A DNA stretch of 64,000 nucleotides from Aquatica leii (Eukaryota > Arthropoda > Insecta > Coleoptera > Lampyridae). Position 1 is the stretch's first letter; every line of letters starts with the position of its first letter. The DNA is taken from the NCBI GenBank assembly GCA_035610365.1, contig CM069432.1, forward strand, positions 242,200,104 through 242,264,103, read 5' to 3'. The notes beneath the pieces are model-generated. The model was not told where the DNA came from and did no database searches. It worked only from the letters and a program-made list of their open reading frames with translations. The position numbers and the translations under genes are program-made. This document shows positions 46,508-57,980 of this stretch, one piece after another.

Positions 46508-47880
46508 CAGTAGAGCGTCCATAATCCAAACGTTTGCTAATCTGAACGATTGGTTAGTATTGAGCGCATCGATAGTGTCACAGCTTGCAATTACGCGCAG
46601 GCAGTCACTGCCGCAGTGTGTTGATAAATACTTTATACATAGATTTGTACTAATTCATTCATTCATAATAATATTTCTTGTTAATTCCTTTCAAGCCATT
46701 ATTGTGTGCTAAATTGTGTACATGGTGAAATCTAAATTTGTTGTGTTCGTATGATAGTCTATATATAGGTATCATAACTGAATCAACACCTACGAAATGA
46801 AAATATTCTACATCTACAATTGAAGCCAAAATTGACATTTTAAATTTAAATACACGCAAGAAGTGAGAATCTCGAGCAAATAATGCCAGGGTTCTTAGTT
46901 TGGGAAAGGCATCACTTACTGATATCATAAAAATAAGCGAAACTCTGTAAAATGATTATACGATAAAACTGGATTTGGATGACGGACCAAAATGTAGAAA
47001 AAACTTCACAAAAACATATATCTGGGTCGCTCGTATGTAAAAACTGCTGTAATTTAATGATAATTAAATGAATTTCCCGATTACAAATTAAGTACTGGAT
47101 TGCGACATTTCAAAATGCGGCACGCGTTAGGAAACTGCAAATTGAAGGAGTAATTCTGTTAGGTGACAAAACTTCATCAGAAACATTTAAAATACAATTC
47201 AGCGAGCTTATAATGTCTCAATAAATACTATTCAAGAATATTTATAACGCAGACGAAACAGGAATAATTTGGAGTACATCACCAAGCAAATCCTTCGAAT
47301 AAGTTGACGTGCATCACCAAGCAAATCGTCGAGAAAAGAAAGCTCCGGGTTATAAAGTAAACAAAGATAAAATTACAGCCATTATCTGTTCAAGTGCAAG
47401 TGGCACGCATTAATATCCTTTGATGAAAGAAGCAAGAGCTTGACTAAAAAAATAAAATTTATTGAAAATGAATTAAATAAGCTATGGCAAAAAAGTGACA
47501 AAAAAAATTATTGTTCAGGTTGACTATTTAGGAACAACCTGTTAAACCATACCCGGATTTGAAAACTATGACAAACAAAATGATAACACTGAATTGTTCG
47601 ATACTGACCATAAACTACAAGAGCATCTAATTTATGAAGATGATGAAACTATCAATGGTGAAGAAACGATTTGAGAAGCAGCCCGAGTCTAATTCAGTAG
47701 AATTGTTGGCACTGATACAAATCCGCAATTTCCGATTATTTTGGCGCGGCTAACTAAAGTTGTATATACATATATGTACAATGTATGCATTTATATTTTA
47801 GTTTTGTGTTTATAGAATCCAAATAGTTTGATTAATTGAAACCAATTAGGTCCCAATTATTTTGGATTATCGATGCCCTA
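46508..47880 (+). mobile_element. pogo/Tigger-type transposon, copy B with both ends
   Basis: The left end cagtagagcgtccataatcc and right end, read inward as tagggcatcgataatccaaa, share the ATAATCCAAA pattern typical of Tigger/pogo ends. Inside, the jerky-like transposase is readable in pieces: RKLQIEGVILLGDKTSSETFK near 47130-47190, NIYNADETGIIW near 47240-47275 (first catalytic Asp), APGYKVNKDKITAIICSSASGTH near 47345-47410, then AARV with an acidic tail near 47680. The second half of the catalytic domain is missing. Multiple stops are present. The TA target duplication is not cleanly preserved. It is a decayed copy, but with near-complete boundaries. Confidence 0.75.
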
Positions 47881-47989
47881 ATGTATTTTTAAACAAGAAC
47901 TGTCGGTAAGAATAAAACGCAGATGACGCAGTTTTAATAGTCCAAGACTAAGACAGCCTTTAAAGACTAGTCCATAGATGTAATATGCC

Positions 47990-48480
47990 AGCAATAAAGT
48001 TCAATATTATTATCTCCACCTAAAAAACTAAGACATTAGTAATTAAAGAGCCTATCAGATGTAAAATAGAATCTGACGGAACAAGTATAGAACAACCACG
48101 GAAATTAAATACTTAGGGATCACATTATCAAGTTACGAGAAGCTTGAAGCAGAAGTTAAAGAGCAAGTACAAAATGCTAATAACGTAGCAATCCGTCCAA
48201 CATGATTGAATAACACAATGTGAAAAAATACACATCAAAATCGAGAATATATAAAGTTATCATAAGACCAATAATATATATATAATAATAATCTAGGTGG
48301 CAGAGACGAGACCCAAAACAACCAAGACACAAAGATTACTGGAAACAACAGAGATAAGAATATTAAGAATAACCGAAAATACTCTAAGAGACCGAGTATG
48401 CAAAACGGATGAAATAGCTTCTTTAGTAAAAAGAGAGACAACAACAATGTCACTTCCGAAAAAATTAAAGTGTTAGACAA
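47990..48480 (+). mobile_element. RTE-like LINE, C-terminal remnant
   Basis: Plus-strand text reads TEIKYLGITLSSYEKLEAEVKEQVQNANN near 48098-48185, NNTMWKN-like text near 48210, a degraded IYKVIIRPIIY near 48248-48280, then KITGNNRDKNIKNN-like text in a second frame. This is the C-terminal region of endonuclease-reverse transcriptase LINEs and matches the pattern at 5880-6180. Only the 3' part is present. Stops and shifts break it. Confidence 0.65.
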
Positions 48481-48484
48481 GTTG

Positions 48485-49200
48485 CGTGCCGAGGAACTTC
48501 GAGCAAGTCTTTAATATAAATAACTACAGAATGCAATCAATAAAAAAAATTACTAAATCAATTAGAAAAAATGTGGTTTGTTCAAAAATCATTTGTGAAG
48601 TCCCTCTCTCAGACTAAGACCAGTCCATTTTAACATAGTAGATTGCATCGCAGATATCGACGCCTCACAATTAGAGTTTAAGACAAGTTCCATCAATGCT
48701 TGTTGGAGAAATATTTGACCAGAAATGGTTGATAAAGATAACAATCTTCCATCTATAACAGAACAAGAGGCAATTGAAATGGATTCAATGACACGATAAG
48801 AGAAAATTGATGATGTAAATTCCATGGAAACGAGCTTACTGATGAAGAGCTACCGAAGAGCATAAAAAAGCACCTATAAGTCTCAGGTATATTGGAACAA
48901 AAAATAACAGTCTAATTTCTAGAATTAATTCTATATGCTCTCGAGAATTAGTTATTGTTATACTCCATTCTTGCATAGTTATAGCCTGTTCAACTAATAA
49001 ATCTTCTTTTGTATATAACAATTAACATTATGAAACATTCTCAAATTTGGAGAATGTTCGAGGCGATTGAAGAAACTAACAGAATATTATATTCAAAGAT
49101 AAATCGAAAATATAAAAGGCAAACAAAGAAAATCGGTATTTTTAGGCGTGTGAATAAATAAATGGTAATGAGTATTTAATCCGCAAACGGCGTACAGTTG
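48485..49200. other. No supported gene
   Basis: Two short minus-strand ORFs (48589-48825 and 48836-49021) face the plus-strand LINE tail. I cannot assign either to a family. Nothing else is visible before the Gypsy LTR. Confidence 0.4.
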
Positions 49201-49212
49201 CAGTATTATATA

Positions 49213-49308
49213 AGTCGCTGTGTTGTGTTTTAGCGGTTTTCATAAAATTAGTTACATTTATGATCGTGTAAAATAGTTTAATTAAATTAAATTTTAAGTT
49301 TGCTACAA
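49213..49308 (+). repeat. Gypsy 5' LTR, recognisable part
   Basis: This is the conserved 3' part of the left LTR and ends just before the primer-binding-like site. The LTR start lies further left and was not fixed. Confidence 0.65.
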
Positions 49309-51372
49309 TTGGCGTCGGATTCGGGACGATATCTTCACGATTAGGTAATTTATTGTAGTTTCTTTGCTTAACTAAATCCTGTTCGCGTGTGTTTGTTTAT
49401 AAATTACTTTAATAATAACGATCATATAAATCGACTTAAGTGCGTTATATAAATAAATTTATTTATTAAACTTCAAAACATTGTAATTTCAAGGTCGCAG
49501 ATTTAAAAAGAGAACTAGAAGAGCGTGATTCAGAAATGAGTGAGTCTAAAATTGTGTTATAATAACGATCTGGAACAAAACCGTATATGTAGATGTTGAT
49601 TCGTATTTGCTTGAAGTTTTTGTAGTAATGGATTTTGGTACCTACGCTTATTAGAAAAAATTCTACACACTTAAAAATACGAACAAGCATTGAAAATCGA
49701 ATAAAACTATCAAAGAACAACTACAGGTTAGTGTTAAAAACCAGATTAAGACTGTTCAAGAAGAACTACTAAATGAAACATCGAAAAGAAAACTCTCACA
49801 AATTTAAGATTGTACCTTCAAATTCTGATAGAAACATTTGAATCATAGCTACAGCTAAAGTAGAAAGTGACGCCTCTAATAGTGGCATTACGTGGAGAAA
49901 CGCGTCTAATTTTGAAGATCGTTCCTGACAACCTCAAAGAAAATTACGAATTGTTAATGTCACGTTTAGATAGGATATGTAGATGTTCACCTACAACAAG
50001 CATGCCGACATGAAATAAAAAACCCCATCAAGAAATCTATGGATACTCTTAAATAGTTTGGAACTGACATCGCTTTCTGGAACAATTCACTATACAAACT
50101 TTTGTAGACGAACTTCAAGATATTGAAACGCATTTGACTCTACGGTTAACTCAACCTAAGACGTTAAATGATGCTTTAACCCATGATTTAGAGTTTAAAG
50201 CAGAAAAACAACCATAATCTACGCTGTGCTACTGAAGAACCATTGGTTTGAGAAATGGAGTACTCTAACATCAAGTACTGGAAGTTAAGATCACGGAAGA
50301 AGTGCTTTTGGGAATGAACGTTATAAAGAAGTATGCGTTCCTTTTGAATATGCAAAATAATGTCCTTAAAATTGATAGTGAAAAAATTCATTTTATTCGT
50401 CAGAGAAAGCAGCGGTAGGAGTTTTATTAAGCGAAGGCCTGGAAAGACTAAGAGCGTGGTATGGGACGCCTGGATGGAAATTTTAAGAAAAAATACATTT
50501 GCGCTATCAAACCAATGGAACCTTCAAAGTGCCCAAGGTTCAGCCATGACCAAGAAGCACTGAAGTGGCGAAGCATAATACCGAGATGCTCGGCCAATAC
50601 GGCAACACTCATGCCGACTTCTTTTTAAAAACAAGAAGGAGCTAAAGAAATAATTACGGATATGGAAACTCAAGTTGTGATTGAACCTTCAAATAGTCCA
50701 TGGGCGTACACAGTGGTACTGTTAAAAAAGAAAGATGGATTAACGAGGTTTTGTGTAGACTACAAACAGCTTAACGACGTGACCAAGTAAGACAGTTACC
50801 TTTTACCAGCATAGACGATACTCTAGATATTCTGTCAAAATCCCAGTGGTTCTACACGTTAGATTCAAAAAATGGTTATTGGCAGGTGGAATTTTAACTC
50901 AAGGACCGTAAAAAACTATCTTTATGATTGAAACTCGTTTCTAGCAGTTCACCATTATACCCTTTACTCTGTGCAACATTCCTGTGACGTTCACGAGTTT
51001 GATGCAGAAACTTTGCAAGCACTGTCTTGAAAGATCTGGACAAAGTGATTGTGGTTGGAAGGACGTTTGGAGAACATTTGAGCAACTTGAAAGAAGTTTT
51101 CCAACAGCTTCGTAAAGCAAATGTGAAATTGAGCCCAAAAAAGTGCCACGTGTTTAAGAAGTGCAATTCCTTGGATACGTCATATCCAGAGATGGGAAAA
51201 AAAGTCTGAACCAGACAAGGTTCGAGTAGTGCAAGCGTGGCCAACACCAAACAACAAACATCAGGTTCGAAGTTTCCTTGGGTTGTGCACCTACTATCGA
51301 CGATTCGTACCCGGATCTGCCAATATTGTCAAAACAAAAACAAAACTTTTATTAAATGAGTTTGCTGTAATA

Positions 51373-51469
51373 ACTATCTCGTTGTGGTTTAGCGGTTTTA
51401 GTTTTAGTAAAATTGGTTACTTGAAATTTATAAGCGTGTAAAATAAATAAAATTCTAAGTTCGTAACAA
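51373..51469 (+). repeat. Gypsy 3' LTR, recognisable part
   Basis: It matches 49213-49308 with moderate divergence and follows the RT fossil after only a few dozen bases. This shows that the rest of pol is absent. Confidence 0.65.
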
Positions 51470-51474
51470 TATAT

Positions 51475-54390
51475 TTGAATTAAAGCAACTTGACTTCAAA
51501 ACTTTACCATAAGCGTGTTTTTTTACAATTTAATGTTAAAATTAACATTTTCTGAAAACTTTGTTTTAAGTAAAGTTAACAACCAGGTAATTTTTAATGG
51601 TGGTAAATGGTGTATTCATTTTTATTTAATTCTTATTTTTATTCTGTATTATTTTACATTAATAAATATTTGGATAATCAGCGAGTTATATTGGGCACAA
51701 AAAATCACATTTATTATTTTCCGACCAAAAATAATTTAATTTTAATCCCAAATTACAAAAAACCAGCACTTGTTATGTAAATAGTCACATTAATACGTTT
51801 TCACGTTTTCTTGGTCATTATTTATTTCAAATTGTTATAACTATAAAACTACAGTGTTAATACTAAGATACAAAGTGTAGAAAAATACTTTTCAGTACGT
51901 TTTAATACCACTAAGAAGTAAATTTATTTTAGTTCGAGCAGAAGCGTACCATACTTAAAGTAAACAGCAAAAATAAAGAAATAAAATCAATTCTCCAGCT
52001 TAAGATGTTGTGCTATTTAAGATATTTATATATAAAGAACAGAACTACTCAAAGAAGTTTAAGAATAGAGAATTGTGTATACGTGCTTGTCTGTAATTGA
52101 GCAGAAAATTACATTCGCGTCCTTTGTGACTGCATCGTAGTAATGCTGCAAGTATTGCTATCCAAGATGGAGGTTTATTAAGTGTAAACAACGTTTCTCA
52201 ATACATTTAACACGTTTGCAAATGTAAACGCAGTTAGGTTTAATATATCCCGTTTTCTCTAACATTATTGTGTTCGTGTAAGGTAAGTAACCTGCATAAG
52301 AAAATAGGAATACTCGAGCATCGTATATTAGAACCTGGATTAAATGATCATCGTATGCACATTTTATGTGCATTTCTAGACGGTTCCTTGTACATTTACC
52401 AACAGTGAATTGCGTTATTTAAATGATATATTTGATTTATGTTGTGTTGCCCGAGTGAGATTACGGTACTACTAAAATATAACTACAGCAACTTTACATT
52501 GTAATAACAAAGTGTAGGAATGTAAAATGTTGGTTTAGCACTTGAATTAATTCTTATGATAATTTATGTAGGTATCATAACAATAATTAAGAAATTCAAA
52601 AATATAAATAAAATGACCAAAGCACTATAAAAATTAAAAAATAATAAGTTGGTTTCGAAGTCTACGCATTGCTAACTTACTCACGAACAATCGAGCAATT
52701 AATTATTGTTAGACGAACAACAAAATGCCAAATACACTGTTAATGAGTTTTAAAACTTTTGTTTATATTTTACACGTTATTCTAAATTTAATACGTCTCA
52801 CTAAACGTAACATGTGATGCAATAATAGTCAATACCTGTCAAATACACGCTTCCAGATTTAAAGACAAAAGTAATTTGGTATCGATGTAATCTGAAAGCA
52901 ATCTGCTTTTTACATGCATAGCTACAATCAATCGTAATGACAATTTTGTAATAGATGTTAACTTAAATGACCCAGTTCTATACTTTTACAGTTTTTGTGA
53001 CCGCAAAGTAAACATTCTTTTTGTAAGAAGCCTAAAAGGTGTGGGTGTTGCAAATTAAAAAAACATCGTAAGAAACGAAATAAACCAATGTACTATTATG
53101 TAATGTATTCTAACAAATTTTTTGTTCAAAAGTCACAAGAGGCTTTAGAATTAATTTTGCTAATAAAAGTAAGTCTAAAATTCTATCTACATAAAGTAAA
53201 GATGACAATTTTTATCGATTATTAAAAAGTCGATTTATGTACTTTAAAATTTCGATTTCTAGAATCGATTTGTATATTTCTATTTTTTTACTAATCGATT
53301 CAAAAATTGAAGGTATCTATTGAGAATCGTAAACTAAAATTTACCGGGCCCAAGTAAATTTTCCGCTTTATGCAAGATTCCGCTTTGTGAAGTTTTAGTT
53401 GAATTATGAAAGAATTTCTTTCAATACGAACACTTTTTAAAATAAAACGGTAAAACTTTATTTAATAAATACATAGATAAATGTTATGCATTTTAAATGT
53501 TTAAAAAAATGGTAATTGTTGTTTGTTGACAGTTTTTTGTTATATACCCTACAGTTCGCGTTTCTAAGTCTGTACTTGCATTAAAATATTTTATAAAACA
53601 GTCGCTATTACCTTCTAAACCCGAGAAAAAATTGAATATGTTTTAAGTAATTAGAATCGCCAAAACTATTAACATTTTTCATTCAACATGTTTCACTGTA
53701 TCTATTATGAAAATAAAAATACTAAAATTTAAGAAACTTGATTACTTTAAAGGGTATTAACTTACTGTTTTTCATTTATAACAATTTCTTAAATTACAAC
53801 GATTACATTATTAATAGCTACAGTAAAACCGATCTTTTATAACACTTTTGAAAATCCCCAATAATTTTAATAAACATTATTGATGTAAATAAAATACTCT
53901 ATTATATATCTAACATTTTTAAACTGCGGCTAAAATTTAACAAACGAAAAAAGTAAACAAAAACGCAATCATACGTCCATACAAGTATTGCATTCTGATT
54001 ACACGAGTCGATTATCCTTAAGAATATTTCAATCAACGCTGTCGCGTAGAACCAAAAAATTATTTTTTACACTGAAAAAAAATCGTATATTTTTACATTA
54101 AGTTTACGTGCCTGTAATAGTAAAATTACATGATTCTAACTGGAATACTTTTTGCACTGATATTAAATCATAAATGTAAAATTACCTATCTAAGCTTTTT
54201 TACAAATATTTTTGTAACAAAGATAATGCAATTTTCCATCCAGTAACAAAATTTACTATAAGAACCATTGGTGAGTTTGTGATCAATGATTTTCATAGTA
54301 TAATTACACTTATCGTCGTAATAAAATCACAAAGTTACAGTAACAAAGTCTCAACCATAGGGTAGATAAGCGATAGATATAGAGATCGTA
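51475..54390. other. No supported gene
   Basis: About 2.9 kb of AT-rich sequence. It includes a patch rich in repeated aatcgatt-type words near 53210-53310. The 71-residue minus-strand ORF at 52158-52373 and the 74-residue plus-strand ORF at 51515-51739 have no recognisable family. Confidence 0.5.
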
Positions 54391-54398
54391 TCGGAAAA

Positions 54399-54716
54399 AT
54401 GTTTTCTAAATACAATATGACCACTCGGTTTTCTACTTTTCCTAAACTAGGTCAACTCTTAAATCCTGTAAAAGACGTTATTCTTTTTCAGTCTAACGTT
54501 TATACAATTCCTTGCTCTTCTGGTCGTGCATACATTGAAGAAACGGATAGAAGCGTAAAAATTCGTATTAAAGAACATCAAACTCTTAAACAGTCTTCTA
54601 AGTCAGAAGTAACGGAGCACATGCTAGAAACACGTTATCAAATTTTGTTTGAAAACACTCAGATTTTGGCGAATGTTTTTTTAGGGCGCAATCAATCAGT
54701 TTATTCCATGATCTGA
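54399..54716 (+). mobile_element. Penelope-like element, GIY-YIG endonuclease piece
   Basis: An open 105-codon frame reads FPKLGQLLNPVKDVI, then VYTIPCSSGRAYIEETDRSVKIRIKEHQ and SEVTEHMLETRYQILFENTQILA. This is the Penelope GIY-YIG domain: GR.YI.ET corresponds to G(K/R).YIGET, followed by RSV..RIKEH and the HxxE..H-like tail. The catalytic Gly in YIGET is Glu here (YIEET). The RT upstream is absent and the expected C-terminal EI.I.......NR block is missing, so it is truncated at both ends. Confidence 0.82.
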
Positions 54717-54839
54717 ATATGACTACTATGACGTGTGACGAAAGCTCAGCTTTTAACGACAACACGAGAATTAACCAAAATGAAAAATTGTAATAGTTTC
54801 AGTATTTCTCGCGTTGTTTAAATGAATCTGTTGTGACTG

Positions 54840-55015
54840 AAGATGAGTAGATTTTTATAAAATGTCTAATACGCCGACATACATCATGTTTATGGTTTCT
54901 GCAACGGAAATTCAAACGCTGCAGTTGAAGAGTACCGAACACGGTTTCCAAACCGTAGAAGTAGTTTCGTAGAAGTTCATCCTCGTTTCTATGAATATTG
55001 ATTGCGTGCTTTAAA
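54840..55015 (+). mobile_element. DUF4817 mariner, N-terminal domain piece
   Basis: Plus-strand text YADIHHVYGFCNGNSNAAVEEYRTRFPNRR (about 54875-54965) and EVHPRFYEY match the DUF4817 helix-turn-helix that starts many insect mariner-like transposases (usual form MADIHFVYG.ANGN...A...Y.ERFPNRR). Only this domain is present, and it is followed at once by pogo-type sequence. Confidence 0.75.
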
Positions 55016-55049
55016 TGAACAAAATCGTGTCGTGCATGTATAATAAAAT

Positions 55050-55394
55050 ACAATTTCTAGCACACATGATCTTTAATGTTGATGAAACATCGTTAAGTAC
55101 GGTCCCAGCTAGAAATTGTAAAGTTCTAGCTTAAAGAGGCAAGAAACAAGTTAGCAGAGTTATATCCGCAGAACGAGGTGTGTCTACTACTGGCGTAATC
55201 TGTACGTCAGCATCTGGTTCTTAAGTTCTACCAATGGTTATTTTTGGTCATAAGCAAATGAAAGAAGAGTTGAACGATGGTGTACCACCGGGAACAGCAT
55301 TCTATTGCAACGAATCTGGTGGCATGAATCTTGAAGTTTTTGCGGTGTGGTTTGACCATTTTCTTTCGTTTATTAGTTTGAATTATTTTACAGC
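55050..55394 (+). mobile_element. pogo-type transposase, central piece
   Basis: Plus-strand text reads IFNVDETSLSTVPARNCKVLA near 55072-55132, KKQVSRVISAERGVSTTGVICTSASGS near 55145-55225, and then the 61-codon open frame at 55234-55419 with MVIFGHKQMKEELNDGVPPGTAFYCNESGGMN and VFAVWFDHFLSF. This is the DDE_1 catalytic domain of a pogo/jerky relative: the first Asp in NVDET, then the P..IF..K.MKEEL.DG.PPG block. It is a different lineage from copies A and B. It is cut off by the inverted-repeat element at about 55395, probably by insertion. Confidence 0.8.
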
Positions 55395-56217
55395 TTCTTA
55401 TAGAGATAATTCTTCCTAACAATTTATTCAAATAATAAATTTTTCTAACATTAATAGTTTATCAAATATTTGATTTCTAATTTAAAGTAAAAGCAAGATA
55501 CGTTCAAAATAATTTTCTATATATTCTTTTGACTTGTTTATACACGGAGTGCTGCATCTTCCTTATACATTATCTTTGGACGTACCGACGATAACTCTTG
55601 AATCAAAAGTCCTAGTAAATTGAAATTTGGTATGGAGTTGACTTTTCATGTTCTCTACGTTCCATCAAAAGATGGGCCTGATAAAGAAACCAGAAGTGGG
55701 TGTATCCGCCATTTTGAACAATTTTTCTTATGTAATTTTATACGTATGTAAATTATTTGAATTATTTTTTTTATAGAAATAATTCTTTCTAACAATTTAT
55801 TTAAATAAAAAAATCTAATATTGACAGTTTGTTAAATATTTTATTTATAGTTTAAAATGAATTCACAAATATATGTAGGTTTGAATTTTGCGTACAAGGA
55901 TTTTTTTTAGAAAAAAATTCCATATATTGAAGAGAAAGCAGGATACGTTAAAAATAATAATTTTTAGTGGTTTACTAAAAGGGTAAACAATATCAAGACG
56001 AACAAATATAGGGGCAACATAAACTCAATTTGCCATATTTTGTTTATATCTTAATAAAATCGAGGAAAAAAATTTAAAAAAAATTATAGCTTGCTAAGAA
56101 GTCAGTACAAACGGGTACATATCACTTCAAAGTGGTTTTATGACAACATAACCTTAAAAAAATATATAGACATTCCTTCATCATTTCTTATAGGAAAGTC
56201 GTGTGGTGACACCAGTT
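55395..56217 (-). mobile_element. Non-autonomous inverted-repeat transposon, copy 2
   Basis: It is the reverse-complement relative of 19340-20394. On the plus strand it ends with ttcttataggaaagtcgtgtggtgacaccag (56187-56217 region), the mirror of the other copy's left end. It retains two diverged internal units (about 55395-55690 and 55770-55960). The end corresponding to 20250-20394 is missing. It separates a pogo piece from a hAT piece, so it probably inserted into or between them. Confidence 0.75.
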
Positions 56218-57980
56218 TTTTTCTTTGCCAAACATGGGGCAGAAGTAAACAGCCAGGTGCTCGGTTTATTGGTGAAACATAAACTCACAAACTGGGTAAA
56301 AGCCCAAAAAGTTTTTGAACGCCACGCTGAAAACGACTATCATAAATCTTGCATTACTGATTTCAAAAATCTAAGAAAGACCCTAGAAAATAAGTCTTTG
56401 GAGGTTATAAATCAGCTTGATAGTGCACGCAGTGAAGCGATCCATAGAAATAGACACAACTTAAAACCTGTGATATTATGTGGGCGACAAGAGCTTACCT
56501 TGAGAGCTCTAAAAGTATTGGAACGAGTTCGGTATGTACTTAGCAAAATGAAGGGTATTTTAGAGGTCTTTTGATATACAGAAGCCAAGGAGATCCAGAT
56601 TTAAAAGATATGTTGGATGGAACTGGAAAAATCAAACACCTCTCGCCTCTGTTACAAAATGAAATCATTTCATATTGTAATAATGTTATAAAAAAAAGTA
56701 GCCGAGGAAGTTAATAATGCAATTTATTTCTTAGTACTGGCAGATGAAACCAGTGACGTTTCAAACGTCGAACAAATTTCTTTGTGTTCGCTATGTTGCT
56801 GTGGAAAATATAAACCATGCTGTAAAAGAGCGATTTCTAAGTTTGTGCCAACAACTGCGCTGGCAGACAAAATACGAGACAGTTTAGAAAGTTATAGGTT
56901 GAACTTAAATGGTTTAAAACGACAAGGCATCAGCTATGTCTGGTCAGTACAACGGTGTCTAGAAAATTGTCAAGACAAGCATCCTTTAGATTTGTTTGTA
57001 GACTGCGCGAGTCACCCCATTTAGCTGTAACAGGAGCATGTGAGGGCCAAGATTGTATTGGTACTATCGAAAAATGATACACATTCTTTAATACGCCCAA
57101 AAGGCAGGCTATCCTCAACAATGTAATTGAGAAATCAGAAGTAGATCCAAAAATCAAAACCTTAAAAAGGTTGTGTGCCACTCGTTGGGTGGCAAAGTTT
57201 GATGTAGATCGGGTTTTGTGCATGTAATCGATTTTGTTCTTGAATCACTTGTCATCATTTCCTCTTGAAAGGATAGCACTGAAACCAACAATTTGAAGTG
57301 GGCAGTATTAAACACAGGGTTTTTGCTATACACGTTATTGCAAATGTTTTTGCTTTTGGTATGCCGTTGTGCAAAAAAATACAAAAGACGATTTTGTGTT
57401 GGCCAAGGATATCCTATCACAGCTGCATCTCATGCGTACTAATGCTGAGGAAGATTTCCAGGAAATGTTTAACCAAGTCAAAGCTGTTGCATTGCATATA
57501 AGTATCAACGTGAAACTTCCTAGACTCTGTTCAAAACAAAAGAACAGGAGTAATGCCACAAGTACATCTAATGAGTGCGCTGACGTGACCAGCCAAGATG
57601 ATCATGAAAAACATTATAGAATAAACTTACTCCTTCTTTTTATTGATTTAAGAGTCAAAAAACGCAAAGCTATTTTTGAAGGCTTTCAATGCTTGTTGAG
57701 TCTTGAACTAAGCAGCGAAACAAAAACAAAGTTCGTTGCTTTAGTTAAGTTTTATGAAAACGACGTTTCCTGAAACAAGGATGACATTTATGCAGAATTA
57801 AACTTGTGGAGGAAACGCATTGACAGAACAGAAAATTACAAAGCTTCAAAGTCTGCTGTTATCAGCCTGTATCCTTGTGATTAAACATTGTACCCTACCA
57901 TTTACTAGCTGTTGAAAATCTTGTGCACACCTCCTGTAACGACATGCACTCCAGAAAGATCTTTTTCAATAGTGGCGTAA
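56218..57980 (+). mobile_element. hAT transposase, ZMYM1-like, degraded
   Basis: The 123-codon open frame at 56203-56574 reads LTNWVKAQKVFERHAENDYHK, SLEVINQLDSARSEAIHRNRHNLKPVI and ILCGRQELTLRA, the TTF/DUF4371 region of ZMYM1-like hAT proteins. Downstream lies YFLVLADETSDVSNVEQISLC (56730-56795), the first catalytic Asp region, then KFVPTTALADKIRDSLES, a degraded RGQGYD..AMSG region and LKRLCATRWVAKFD near 57160-57205. The C-terminal PVTTCTPERSFS box is near 57935-57975. Most of the roughly 600-residue protein is represented, with several frameshifts and stops. No terminal repeats were found. The right end abuts Transib sequence. Confidence 0.82.

Larger units (their letters stand above)
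49210..51470 (+). mobile_element. Gypsy LTR retrotransposon fossil
   Basis: A much-reduced Gypsy-family element. LTR ends match at 49213-49308 and 51373-51469, with shared ttttagcggtttt and gtgtaaaat blocks and ends ..gctacaa and ..gtaacaa. A primer-binding-like tggcgtcgg (49310) directly follows the left LTR. Between them, Gag-like text precedes reverse transcriptase pieces: [22 protein letters not shown] and [11 protein letters not shown] near 50670-50775, and QVRSFLGLCTYYRRFVPGSA near 51262-51320. RNase H and integrase are missing, so a large part is lost. It is broken in many places, roughly eight or more, and is probably old. Confidence 0.85.

Noticed and set aside
54799-55053. 84-residue minus-strand ORF
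   Set aside because: It overlaps the DUF4817 domain text on the plus strand, which is the better explanation.
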